Shown: positions 23,040 to 34,431 of the stretch, piece after piece | Layout: each line of letters opens with the position of its first letter | Numbering within the stretch: the stretch's first letter is position 1 | DNA from: Thinopyrum elongatum | Taxonomy: Eukaryota > Streptophyta > Magnoliopsida > Poales > Poaceae | Assembly: GCA_011799875.1 (NCBI GenBank) | Contig: CM022297.1 | Coordinates: 535,465,479 to 535,529,478 of the forward strand | Direction of reading: 5' to 3' | Length of the DNA stretch: 64,000 bases | Position numbers and translations under genes: made by a program | Notes under the pieces: model-generated | Told to the model about the DNA's origin: nothing | What the model saw: the letters and a program-made list of their open reading frames with translations, nothing else | Database searches by the model: none

Positions 23040-23320
23040 GCTTGCTAGGGTTGCTCTCTTCTTCTCACTCTCTCACCCTCTCCAGATCTAAACAAGACTG
23101 TGGTGTCCACTCTCTTTGTCTCTCTCTCTCTCTTCTCTCCGGTTGACACAGATCCGGCCGAATACCTTCCGCTGGTGGTCGCCGGTGGCGAGGGAGGAAG
23201 CCGACGCGCGCCGTCTTCTCTGACCTGGCGCCAGCGTGGGAGGTCCTCCTTACCCTTGCTCCTCGCCGTCGAGTTGGCAGATCCCGCCGCCTGCCTCACC
23301 ACATCCCACCGACCGGAGGT
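23040..23320 (+). other. Possible transcribed first exon
   Basis: The block goes from a CT-rich leader (ctctctctctcttctctccgg) to a GC-rich stretch ending ccggag, followed by gtataac, a usable splice donor at 23321. This layout looks like a 5' exon of a grass gene. The open frame 23100-23324 has no known motif and downstream sequence shows no coding exon. It could be the start of a non-coding or decayed transcription unit extending into the 24000-25300 segment. Confidence 0.25.
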
Positions 23321-23329
23321 ATAACTTAT

Positions 23330-24000
23330 TTTAGAACCGGCCTTGTTCTAATGGCCCAGCTCCCCACATCGCTGCATCCCTTTTTTTTCATCAAGTTAGG
23401 ATTGCTCCCCATGTCGCTGCATCCTGCATGGGGATATTCTTCTAGTATTACAAAGCTCCCCATGTAGCTAGCTCCGTCGGCTTGTCGAACACTCGAACAC
23501 CACCTAATTTTTTTACTATTAGAGGAAAAAAGGTACTGCAGATACTGGCTAACGAACCAATCTCTTGGTTGGAAAGGGAAATAAAGATGCTGGCCTGACC
23601 GTTCTCTTGGTCGAAAAAGGACAGAAAGTGGGGGTGTTGGGTCGACAATGCAGCCGAGAATGAGCACGTCTAGATTTCTTGTGGTCACATAGGAAAGGTC
23701 ACTGACGAGAACAAAAAATGCACAAATCCAGACATGCTTTGCATGTTTGCCGCACTCGGCAACACCTCTGCCTCACCACTTTATGCCTCGGTGGATGTAA
23801 AACGTGCTTGTGCCTCCGCTGTCCCTATGCCCTTACTGTTGCTGTTAATCTAACATCACAGGTAAAATGAAACAATGCCACTGTTAATGTGATGTCGCTC
23901 TTATGTAATGCTGCTGTCAATCTATTGCCATTGATAAAATGAATCAATGCCACCACCGTTTTATGAAATGCTTCTGTCTTGCTTTATTTCTCATAAAGAG
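23330..24000. other. Intergenic DNA with short local repeats
   Basis: ttgtcgaa-type phrases and the ctccccatgtagctagctc and ctccccatgtcgctgcatcc phrases repeat locally between 23345 and 23470. From 23840 on, short phrases built on gccactgttaatgtgatg recur irregularly up to 24370. I see no coding signal. Confidence 0.45.
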
Positions 24001-25310
24001 TGTTTTGGGCCATTACACTAAACTCTGACACCAGTAACATAGCTGCATCTCCGTTGAACTGCACAAAATTTAATTGCACAATGGTTGACACGACGATGTG
24101 TTTCTCCTTTCCGTATCACCCTTTGTTAGAACGATCGTTCCTGTTAACCATGCACGTACGTACTGATCAAGTGCTACTCCCAATCTGTCATCACAGAGTA
24201 ATAATGCAATTGTTATGCATGTTAATGTAAGCCACCGTTAATCTAGTGCCAGTGTTGATTTGATGTGATGGCACTTCTTAGTTAATGGCACTTTTTCATA
24301 CTGTCATTGTAATGCCATTGATAACATATGAGATGCTGCTATTAATCATATGCCGCTGCAAAAAAATGATACTGCTTAAATAACCCTGTTACATATTTGT
24401 GCAAACAGGGTTGTCTATCTCCATATGGTGTCTATTTGTGCAAACGGAAGCACAAACCTCAATTTTAGTGGAACCTGCTGTCAGCTGACCTCACGGTGCT
24501 CCAGGTATTCCTACATTCATAACTAGGTAGAATGACCAACACAAGATGAAATAAGCTTATTCGTACGTTGACTTGCTGTTTGAAGTGTGGAACGAGCCTG
24601 TCATGTGTGGATGAGCAAACAAGCACTACAGCCGCGCCGTCAACGCAAGATAAAAGAGAACGAGTCATTGATGGCCTGGACGGCGAGTAGGGGTCATGCA
24701 AACAGTGGTGCATTATTTTAGTGGAACTGCACAAAAAAGATATTGGGGTTAGTCGGACAAATTTTCTACAGCCACACGCAAGGAATTGCGCTCATCGATT
24801 GCATAGAATTTCCTCCGTGCCATCATAGGAGATCCCAAGGTGGAAATCAACTAACCACCTATAAAATTATGCATAGTCTTCCTCACGCATGTCAGTATCC
24901 CCTTCATCCAGATAATTGTGTTTTGTCATGCCGAGCTATTGATATGTGCTACTGTTTTGCGACACCGTTTAAGTACAACGTTTTCCTATCTTTTCACATT
25001 CAGGACAATGAAGATGATTTCAGTGGAACTGCACAAAATGTTTTGATGTTGAGTGATCTCTATTGCCTCCTCTGTTTGCTGCAATGTGTCAGCGTAAATT
25101 GCAAGATGAGCCATCAAGCTAGCTATGGAGTTACCAACATGCTCAAAGTGCATGCAACATTGAGCAGAAAGAAGCATGCCCAGGAAATTAATGCGTGCGT
25201 AGGGAGGCCCTTTGCTCAGAGAATGATCGATCATTTTTTCTTTTATTGTACACCTTCTCATAGCTTTGTCTTGGTTATAGTCTTGTGAATCATTTAGATG
25301 CGTAAATATG
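24000..25310. repeat. Dispersed segment, copy D
   Basis: gtgcaaacaggg at 24404, the gtggaactgcacaaaa phrase at about 24470, 24720 and 25023, and 25080-25290 match parts of copies A and B. An open frame of 181 codons (24743-25288) covers the right half. Its last 60 codons resemble the translation of 19349-19500. No domain is recognisable and the first 100 codons have no counterpart elsewhere in the window. Confidence 0.6.
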
Positions 25311-25868
25311 CTGAACTTAAGTGCTTGTGAATGTTAGCTAGTATGCATACCGTATCTTGTGAAGCTTAGTTTAGTGTGAATGTTAGCATGTCAACCTTTA
25401 CAATCTATGTATATTATGGGCATGTTATTTGACCCCTCATTTTGACGCGCTACGACCAGTGTGAGTGTCTGCATGCAGTACACCATCCTCTAATTTGGTG
25501 GATGCCAAGCCGGTCCAAAAAGGAGCTATAACTTTTTTTCAAGTTGAAAAATGTTACCGATGAGGAGCCATAATTAAGCTGGAGGCGTCTCTTTTTTTCT
25601 TTCGAATGGGCAATAAGCTGGAGAGTGTCTCTAATGGGCTGCCTCTAGTGTTAAGGCTCTCCAGTACGAAACACGGGCAGCCGACTAGGCCGATACAAAA
25701 GCCTATCCATCTTAAAGCCCATTTGTTTTTGTTTTTTGCGAGGAAAAGCCCATATTTCTTGAAGAGGGGGCGATCCCAGAAAAACCCTCCTTCCTCCTCG
25801 CTTCCACTTATACTGCAGCTCGCTGGACTCTCCTACTTCCATCGTCCCCCAATCCCCCCCGCTCCCCA
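25311..25868. other. Upstream flank of the F-box pseudogene
   Basis: No TATA box of good quality is seen. The last 130 bases become pyrimidine-rich, as in grass 5' leaders. Confidence 0.4.
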
Positions 25869-25990
25869 TCTTCCTCACTCGTACAGAAAACCCTCGCTCA
25901 CCTTCTTCCTCACTCGTACAGAAAACGCTTGCTCCTCTTCTTCCGCTCCTACAGAAAACCCCAGCCCTCCTTCTTCCCCACTCGCACTGC
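25869..25990 (+). repeat. Short tandem repeat in the 5' leader
   Basis: Units of about 36-40 bases, each with cttcctcactcgtacagaaaa or a near copy, start near 25870, 25906, 25937 and 25970. They lie in the CT-rich leader before the F-box start codon. Confidence 0.7.
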
Positions 25991-26039
25991 CACTAGGCTC
26001 ATCTCTGGCTACTCTGCTCAAACCCGTGAGCTCGGCGCG

Positions 26040-27779
26040 ATGCCCGCAAGGAAAATGGAGTCGGCTAGCCCCAGCGCCAACAAGATGAGGCTCCCGCCAG
26101 TGCCGACGTCGGTTGTAGACCCCGCACCCGGCAGCGCGGGGAGAAGCGGCAGGCCCCCCACTGGATCTGAGGAACCTGTAGAATACCGGGTGGACCGCAT
26201 CAGCGATCTCCCAGATGCCATCCTTGGGGGGATCATCTTGCTTCTCCCCACCAAGGATTGCTGCCGCACCCAAGTCCTCTCAACTTGGTGGCGCCCTCTA
26301 TGACACACCACGCCCCTTTATCTCGACTGTCGTCAGCTATCTGTCGTTCATGATTTTGAACTCCTCAGAGCCATCATCTCCTCCCACCAAGGCTCCGTTC
26401 AACTCCTCTGCATCCCGACACGCTACCTGCTGTCCATACCCTTCACGGTGGACGCCTGGCTAACATCCCATGAATTTGAAAAACTCCAGCAGTTTGAGTT
26501 CTATCATTACCACGAAAGTTTCATACCACGAACCGAACACCAAGAATTTGTGCCCACACCACCGTTGTCCATCTCGTGGTTTTCCTCCTCTCTCCACACC
26601 GCCACCTTCGCCCAGTGCCATCTACCAGACGATCTGGTACAAATGCTTCGACTCCCACTACTAAAAAAACTTTCGCTTGTGGTGGTTTATTTGTCGGAGG
26701 CCTCACTGCACAGCATCATCCACTCCAGTTGCCCTGCCCTGGAGCGCTTGCTGATTGTTTTGGGAATAGAAATCCGTATCAGTTGTCTCCAAATAAAGTT
26801 GCCTCACCTTAAAAGCATTGGAATTTGTTTTGAAGGACAGCAGCTCATCATCGAAGATGCCCCTTCACTTCAAAGGTTGCTCCTTCATTATTGTTATAAA
26901 CCTTCGCAAATAACTGTCGTCTCTGCACCCAAACTGGAGACCTTGGGTGTAATTCGTGATCCGTTTAATGATCACAAGTTGGTGTTTGGCTCCACACTTA
27001 TTCAGGTACCGTATATTATCATCTACACATTTGTAACCATAAGCTGCATTTTTCATTTGTGCGCATAAGTTTTATATCATCTTGGAGTACACTTTGGGTA
27101 CTAATATTATGTTATATGCTCAATGAAGAGTTCGTCCATGGATAGCCTATCAATGCTGCTGGATTCTGTCAAGATCTTATATATCTGAATGTTTAGTTAT
27201 GATCTGAACATAATTATTGGCTTGCTGCGATGCTTTCCATGTCTGGAGAATTTATATATAAAGGTGATGATTTCATGCACATTGAAAGCCCGTATATATT
27301 GTACTAGAATTAACCGTTCAGCTGTCGCTCTTTCAACATACTCTTTTTTTATACCTTAACTGTTTTCAATCTTCATGTCTACTTAGGCACTAACACATGG
27401 AGAAAAACATATAACCAATCGGTGGCATAATAAGCACCAGGATTTTCTCAGTTCTCATGACATTCGTTTGAGGACAATAACGACGGAAGGATATGCATCC
27501 AACCAGGCAAACAGAAGCTTTGTCACATTCTTCCTGTTGAATGCGAGGTTACTATTGTCCATGAGCCTTAAGTTTTTCAACAAGAAATTTCTCACGGACG
27601 GACATGTTGAACAGCAAAAAAAGAAGTTTCAGGTGGACAAATGGGCTTCTGAATGTGCTCGGCTTCTATTTACAACAACTTGTGGTCATGTTCCAATAAA
27701 TTTTTTGGCACAGGATGTTGATTTTATGGATCAGACCGATCCATTTGTTTGTGAATGCCAAAAACAGTGGTTGGGTTAG
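26040..27779 (+). pseudogene. F-box/FBD-domain (F-box-LRR type) pseudogene, three exons
   Basis: Exons are 26040-27005, 27129-27263 and 27387-27779, joined by GT-AG introns, all in phase 0 (498 codons including the stop). This is the usual size of plant F-box/FBD proteins. An F-box lies at residues 60-88 (ISDLPDAIL, then LLPTKDCCRTQVLS). LRR-like repeats follow (LKKLSLVVV, LERLLIVLG, LKSIGI). The LRCFPCLENLYIK motif ends exon 2 and an FBD domain fills exon 3 (IRLRTIT, then FVTFFLLNARLL). Such proteins are substrate adaptors of SCF ubiquitin ligases. Two in-frame TGA codons break it: 26301-26303, just after the F-box where the family usually has Trp, and 27186-27188 in exon 2. The reading frame is otherwise intact from end to end. 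The start could also be at 26055. Confidence 0.85.
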
Positions 27780-27799
27780 ATGTTATTGCCATGTTTAAT

Positions 27800-29127
27800 C
27801 TGGGTTTTGTCTAAATTTGATGAACAATTAATCCTTGGGCTTTTGTACCGTTTGTAAGCTTGAGTTACATGTTGTTGCCCTCGTACTCCCCTCCGCCTAC
27901 CACTACACTGCCGCATCTTCCATGGCTCCTGTTCGTTCCTGTCCGAGGCCTCACCGTCGTTCTCCTCCTTGGTTCGCTTGCTGTGCCCGCCGCCGTCGGG
28001 CGTTGTCAACATGTTCAATAACTGAGAGGAATCAGGAGATGACTGTACGTGGAGAGGCTGACAGTAGGGACCCACCAGGGTCATGGCATTACGCAAGCAG
28101 GTGCCTCATTATTACAAGCCAAAAAAAATACTTCCTCCTAATTGTTTGACATCTAGGTCCCACGCCATTGTCAATGTAGTCAATAAAAGAGAAAATTACA
28201 CAACAAGCGGCTAACACCAGGGACCCAACAGCTCGCCCAGTTGTTTTTTAGTTTTAGAGACGGAGCTCAACTGCGCGCTGTGCGGGGGCTGTGGCCCGTC
28301 TAGCCCACACTTTTATTTAAGCACATGACGAGCCCAGTTGATATCTTTTTTCTTTCTGAAAATGGCTAGCCCAGTTCCATTTTTTTGGAGAATACCCAAC
28401 CGAGGCCTACTTGCTTTTCTTAGCCTTGCTAGGCTACAAATCTTTCAAGACGAGGAGGGATGTATTAGGCTTCCCCAGAAAATGGGCTATAAGTAGTAAG
28501 AAATGGGTTGTAATTTTTGAAACCAAAGCGAACCGGCGATTACATTCAAATTTCGTTTTTTCTGGATTTTAATATTTTAAATTTCATTCATTTTTTTGCG
28601 GAGAAAATTTCTTTGTATTTTATTTTGATATATTTTTTTTAAAATTATTTTTAACGTGACTCAAAATTTCGTGATTAAAAGAGTTCAGACCCCACCGATT
28701 GTCTATAATGCTAATAAAAAGAATATGAGCTTCAAAATATCCTTAAGAATTAGAAAATGGGCTGTAAATTATTGAAAATAATGGCAAATGGGCTGTATGC
28801 TGTTTTCCACAGATTCGGAGGCTGACTTGTGGGCCTACTAGGTTGACGATGACGCTGTCCTAATTTTTTTTTATGCGTACACAAGGCTTTGTCAACTTAG
28901 TCAACACAGAGCAGTGACTTTTGGATGTCCATCCAACGGCCGTCGTACTTCTTCAATCTTTGATCTTCCTACTCCAGCTGCCCAAAACAGCGCCGGCGGG
29001 ACTGCCTGCTCCCTCGTCCCGTGGCTGGCTGTGCTGCCGCCAGGCCATCCCTCTACCCACCCGCACCTCCTGTTATTTTCCGGCAACGTCAGCCTCACCC
29101 CGCAGCCGACCAGTCAGCCCTCGTACT
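27800..29127. repeat. Repeat-rich host DNA left of the copia element
   Basis: Phrases such as ggagaggctgacagtaggga (near 28050), ggctgacttgtgggcctact (28820) and a ttggatgtccatccaacgg core (28920) recur in the right flank at 45223, 45403 and 45475. The right copies lie on the other side of the copia insertion. The left flank therefore belongs to the same repeat family as 45071-45990. The open frames at 27835-28149 and 28914-29211 show no motifs. It may be part of a large Class II element, but no termini were found. Confidence 0.5.
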
Positions 29128-30019
29128 TGTAGGAGATATGCCCTAGAGGCAGTAATAACAGTTATTTTGTATCTCCTGGTTTGTAATGAAAGTTTATGTT
29201 CCATGCTATAACTACTGTGGCTCCCGAGCCCGTATATCCATAAAGGCTATGAGGAAAACCCATGTGCACGTGTGGGATAATAAATGGTGAAATGTATTCC
29301 TGGTCATGCCTCTAAGACTAGCTCAAGTATTGCCTGATGATTATGTTTTCCTGATCATGGGCATGTCTATGCCAGCAATTTTGAGGGCACAATTGTTGGT
29401 AGAACACTTGTGTTGAATCGACCCAATTTGATGTTATGCTATGAGATACGTTCGTCACAAGTTAATGGTTTATCACACAGAGAAGTTAATGTTTGCTTAA
29501 TTCCTTAGACCATGAGAGTATCGAGTTCCTTCGTACTTGCTTCGTGAACTTTGGGGTTTGTTAAACGTCATCCGTAACTAGGTGGCTATTACGGCAGCTT
29601 TCGGGTTCACGGAAAAGTATGGCAAGTAACGAGATAGCTCAAGATTGGGATTTGCTCCTCTGACGATGGAGAGATATACTCGGGCCCTCTCGGCGTAACG
29701 GTATCCATCATCATCTGGCCAGACACCTTGTGATTTGATCACTCGGATGCCGGAACACAGAAACGAGAAAAGAGAACAAAACTGGTAATGAGGTAACTTG
29801 CATAGTGGACAAATTGTTGTTCCACGGGGATGAAATAAATCTCACCTCGGGTGTTTGTGACATATCGCGAAGCAATAGGAATAGCACACGGCAACTGGAG
29901 GTTCAATCAGATATTCATTCGTGTGGGTATAGGGGTCAATATGGGTGTCCACGGCTCCGATGTTGATCATTGATCGGAAGGGGTTCCGGGTCATGTCTAT
30001 ACTTCACCGAACCTATAGG
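29128..30019 (+). repeat. 5' LTR of copia, left part
   Basis: The 892 bp match 42980-43871 of the 3' LTR nearly base for base. The LTR is interrupted after acctatagg by the gypsy LTR that starts at 30020. It resumes at 36407 with gtcacacgcttaagg, and joining the two parts leaves no gap relative to the 3' LTR. Confidence 0.93.
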
Positions 30020-30491
30020 TGTCGGTGCCAAAACCGGCGGATCTCGGGTAGGAGGTCCCGAACTATGTGTCTAAGGTCGATGGTAACAGGAGACGGGGGA
30101 CACGATGTTTACCCAGGTTTGGGCCCTCTCTATGGAGGTAATACCCTACGTCCTGCTTGATTGATCTTGATGAATATGAGTATTACAAGAGTTGATCTAC
30201 CACGAGATCGTAATGGCTAAAACCCTAGAAGTCTAACCTGTCTGATTATGATTGCCCCTACAGACTAAAACCCTCCGGTTTATATAGACACCGGAGGAGA
30301 CTAGGGTTTGTACAAAGTCGGTTACAGAGAAAGGAATCTTCATATCGAACGCCAAGCTTGCCATCCACGCCAAGGAGAGTCCCATCTGGACACGGGAGAG
30401 AGTCTTCTGTCTTGTATCTTCATGGCCCATCAGTCTGGCCCACGTCACGTAGCCCGGACGCTTGAGGACCCCTAAATCCAGGACTCCCTTA
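30020..30491 (-). repeat. 3' LTR of the nested gypsy element
   Basis: In plus-strand reading it starts tgtcggtgccaaaacc and ends ggactccctta, 472 bp. The minus strand therefore begins TA rather than the canonical TG, one transition away. A minus-strand TATA box, the complement of tttatatag at 30279-30287, lies in the LTR. The LTR boundary with copia sequence is at 30019/30020. Confidence 0.8.
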
Positions 30492-30817
30492 GTAGCCTCC
30501 GAACCAGGCTTTCAATGACGATGTGTCCGGAGCGTAGATTTTCTTCGGCATTGCAAGGCGGGTTCCTCCTCCGATTACTTCGAAGTTCCTGACTTAAGGA
30601 GCTGTATTCGGCCTTCCATTTAATGTCGTGCTCATCGGCTTCCACGCCTTCATGACTTCAGTTTCCACGTGTCGAGCGAATATGAGAGGTCGGAGTATCT
30701 TTGCACATAACTCCCTGACCATGTAAGAAAGGCATCTATTCAAAGAGATTGGATCTTCAGATCCATTCCACGTCAAGCGGGAAATCCTCGAAGCTTGCTA
30801 GGAGAAACCATTCCACC
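30492..30817. other. Spacer between 3' LTR and antisense gene
   Basis: This non-coding 326-bp stretch is the likely 5' leader of the antisense gene and contains the purine tract next to the LTR on the minus strand. No good TATA box is visible on the plus strand. Confidence 0.45.
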
Positions 30818-33624
30818 ATGGCTAGTGCTCCCAGTTCTTCCACCCGCCCCCACGGCTCCAAAAAAGGCGATTGGGAAAGATGTTCTGTATCCCATGATCA
30901 GCTGGTGATACTCCAAACACAAGGACTTCTTCCCCCTGCGGATCTGGTCCCTGTTCGAGCAGGTTTGACTTCCTTCTCAGGCGAAGTTCTGGCGGAAAAT
31001 TTCCCCAATCCAACCAGGGGGGAGCGGGTGTGCTTCATTTCTTATTTACTAAGAGGCGTTGGGTTTCCAATCCACCCTTTCCTCCGAGGACTCCTGGACT
31101 ACTATGGCCTCCAACTGCACAACCTCACGCCGGCCTCTATCTTGCACATCGCGGGTTTTGTTGCCCTTTGCGAGCTTTTCCTGGGCTGTGAAGCCCACTT
31201 TGATTTATGGAGAAAACTATTCTGCCTCATCCCTCGTACCCAAGAGGGATCCATATTCGAGGTGGGTGGCGCCGAAGTATGGCGCATAGCCGGGACCGGA
31301 TACCTATCCGGTACACCAAAGAAGGCATCCGAGGAGTGGCCCTCAGAGTGGTTTTATATTGAGGACGTCGCTCTCCCTGACCCAATCCGAATGGGTCTAC
31401 CTGAATTTTCTAGCGCTCCTTTGAAGAAACGCCACAGCTGGCGCCCTGGGAGCCTCGAGGAGGAAGATAGTGCAGAAATCCATCAATTAATGAGCAAGAT
31501 AAAGAAGCTCGCCCAGTCCGGATTATCAATAATCGAGGTAATGGCGATCTCCATAGTACGGGGTGTCCAGCCACTCCAATTTAGAGGGCTCCCTATGTGG
31601 CACTACAATGGGGAAGATGACGCCTCACGCTGTGGCCGGAAAGGTCCGGACACCCCCGCCGCTCTGGCCAAAATATTGGCCGATCTGTACAAAGGGGAGA
31701 AAGAGGAATTTATTCGTCTTAAATGCCGAGAGGGATTTTCCATGTACAATCCTCCTAGCTGGGTGAGTTTTAATCCCACCACCATACTCAATCCTTTCCA
31801 TGAGTCACTTTTGACTGATACTAACCCGTCCATTTGTAACAGGAATGGCGAAAGGCCGTCACAGGGATCTACAACCCCGCTCCACAGCCGGAGGACCATA
31901 ACCGGGATCTTGACCCCGGATTCGAGGAGGATCCGGACATATTTGTGAAGCTAGAGGAGGGAGTATTTTACCAGGCGAGCTACGATGGCACAGAAGTGGC
32001 CATTATAGCAGACTATCCCGGCCTCCTTCCTGCCTCACACGTAAGTAATCAGGAGACCTCTCCTCCGAAAGAGCTTCCTTATTCTACCTCACCCACCACA
32101 CTATCTCGTGTTCCAAAGGGGAGGCGCTCGGCGCGCCATGTTACACCAGAGGCGACTCAAAAGAGAGCAGCGCATGCATCGGGCAAGCCTTCGAAGAGGA
32201 AGGCAAACGAAGTCACGACCGAGCCATCGTCAAAGAGGTACGGCTTCGTAAATATGCCCCTTGGAAGTCACATCCAACTGTGATATTGCCTGTTTGTGTC
32301 TCATCAGGAAGAGCGTTCGCCGGACTATGTCCGGAGGTCCTGTAGGACACGCTCCCAACAGCCAGGCCCCAGAACCTGCCATAAGGACAAGGGCCGGTAT
32401 GGGAGTGATGTCGGATTGTCCTTTGACAGAGGATTCGGATGATGTATCCGTCACAAACTCAGAAGTGGAGAGCGCCAAGAATCATCGGCGCCGGGGGGAC
32501 GCTCTTCGCGACCCCGGCTTTACAAAAGAGGCATTTAATGCCTTCAGCCCGGCTGATGCATACATCTGAGCTGCTCGAGACGAGCTTACCAGAGCCACAG
32601 AGCAGCATTTGAAAGATATGCGGGTAAGTTCACATCGTACAAACCTGATAACTATATACTAGTAGCCCTCGAGACTTGAAGCAGTTGATACAACTGATTT
32701 AAGGATCATTGTATAACCAGGTTCTTACAGAGAAGAACAACCTACTATCTCAAGAACTGGAAAAGTGTCGGACTCAGCTAACTGCTGCCACCGCCGAATT
32801 GGAGAAATCCAAGAAGGCGTCACCTGGTAATGTTCCCCTCCATCGAGAAAATATAATGATATACCAGCAATGCTAACAGTGTTGCATATATCATGGCAGG
32901 ATCGTCAGATCCGCTGAAGGAGGCACTTGAAATCGCGCAAGCGGATAAACAAGAAGCCAAAAGGCTACTGGCCGCGGGCGAACGTGTGCTGACACGGGTC
33001 AGGGAGGATAAAAACAAGCTGCAGGATTCCAACACCCTGCTGGGCGAAGAACTGAAAGATGTGCGAGCCCAGCTAGCTGACTCCGTGAAGGAAAATAAGA
33101 CGCTACGAGGCGGCATATTCAGTATGCTTTCAAACTTACCACCGTGTAATTCGGTGAGGAAAGGAACTGATAGATTTATGTCTGCAGGTATGCTGACCGG
33201 CCGTCCCGAAGAGGAAATGTCCGGATCTTCAGGCGATCTGCTACAAGAGCTGTCGCAAATGCACGAGCGAGCTCGACAGGCAATGCGGAGAGTTGCCAAG
33301 GCCTTGTGGCCATCCGCCTCCCCTCCAGGAAGTATGGAGGAACTTGTGCAGCTATTTAAAGGAGCGAGAAGGCGCTTCCATTTATGGAAGATATCGGCCT
33401 GCCGAGAAGGTGCGCGAGATGCCTGGGCCATGGTGAAAACACGGTATACCAAGCTTGATCCGAATCATATGGCTCGGGTCGGACCTCGAGGATCAGACGG
33501 AAAAGAGGTTCCAATTAGTTTAGTATATGACCAAGTAAAGGTAGCCGCCGAATTATCCCAACAGGATTGTAAGCTAGACAGCCTGTGGGATGGCATAGAG
33601 GAAGAAATTTTTGAGTCTAAGTGA
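30818..33624 (+). pseudogene. Antisense gene of the Tat gypsy element ('putative gypsy-type transposon' family), six exons, one nonsense codon
   Basis: Exons read as 30818-31762, 31843-32237, 32308-32623, 32721-32826, 32900-33121 and 33188-33624. All introns are GT-AG and all phases match. The total is 2421 nt, 807 codons with the stop. The start ATG at 30818 has a good ccaccATGg context. Exon 1 carries the conserved globular domain of this family (PF04195-like): a FISYLLRGVGFPIHPFL stretch, then a GLPMW motif. Exons 4-6 encode Lys/Glu-rich coiled-coil segments (LSQELEKC, then KEALEIAQADKQEAKRL). A TGA at 32567-32569 in exon 3 interrupts an otherwise open frame. The gene runs opposite to the element's pol. 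Its role is unknown. The family is known mainly from grass gypsy elements. Confidence 0.75.
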
Positions 33625-34431
33625 CTATGTGCTTCGATTGACAAATTTGTCCCTAGCCGGATTGTAAAACGATTGTCATGGCGGACATTTTCGCTTCTAC
33701 CTCCGAACCTGAAGGTGCGGAGTGTTTCCGAATACCAGCACGATAATATAAACCGGGGTATGTGTGGAAACCAGGCGTAGGGGTCATAGTTGCTTGAACA
33801 GACAAGTTGTATCCGGCTAGCTATTTATATTACATGTGATTGTAAGAAACATCTTCCAGAGAGAATAGTTCCATTAAGGGTTCCTTTCCCTGGGTGAACA
33901 TGCGTTAATGTTCATGTCCGAACTGTGATTAAAAAATCGCAGTATACATAGCATCTGGGGGTTCATAATGTAATGAGTGAAAAAACATCTTTAGTCCGCC
34001 GACCGAATATTCCCTTAAGAACGCTAGCTTTCGGCTTCACCCAGTCAGAGGTACACATCCGGATGGCCCGGCAGTAACAATTACAGAGGTGCTCCCTTTA
34101 TGCCCTAGCCGAACTAACGGGAACATAGGGCATAAGCACAGGAGCCAAGCAACCCAGCTTGGCCAAAACTTAAGTCATAACGATGCATATACTGGTGAAG
34201 AAAAGGTACATATGAGGAAAAGACACATATGTGGTGAGCTTGATGCTCGGAAAATAATAATAATAAGCTTCTATACAAGAAGCCCCCAGGTATTATGGAC
34301 ATACATATTAAGGATGTGTACGTCATAGGTGCGCGGTCTAGCACCATAAGAGCTTAAAGCTAAAAAAACAAAAGAGAGGAAAAAAAGGTAATGGACAAAA
34401 AGGGAGAAGAAGACGAACAAAGAGTCCGGCT
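33625..34431. other. Spacer between antisense gene and pol
   Basis: About 800 bp separate the convergent ends of the antisense gene (plus) and pol (minus). Short frames lack motifs. The region must hold the 3' ends of both transcripts. A-rich runs at 34360-34395 and aataataataa at 34252 are candidate poly(A) signal contexts. Confidence 0.4.

Noticed and set aside
24743..25288. 181-codon open frame in copy D
   Set aside because: The first 100 codons have no counterpart in the other copies and the composition is irregular. Only about 50 codons are shared, so it was kept as part of the repeat, not called as a gene.
32820..33452. 210-codon minus-strand open frame opposite the antisense gene
   Set aside because: It is the shadow of exons 5 and 6, which have matching splice phases and coiled-coil composition on the plus strand.
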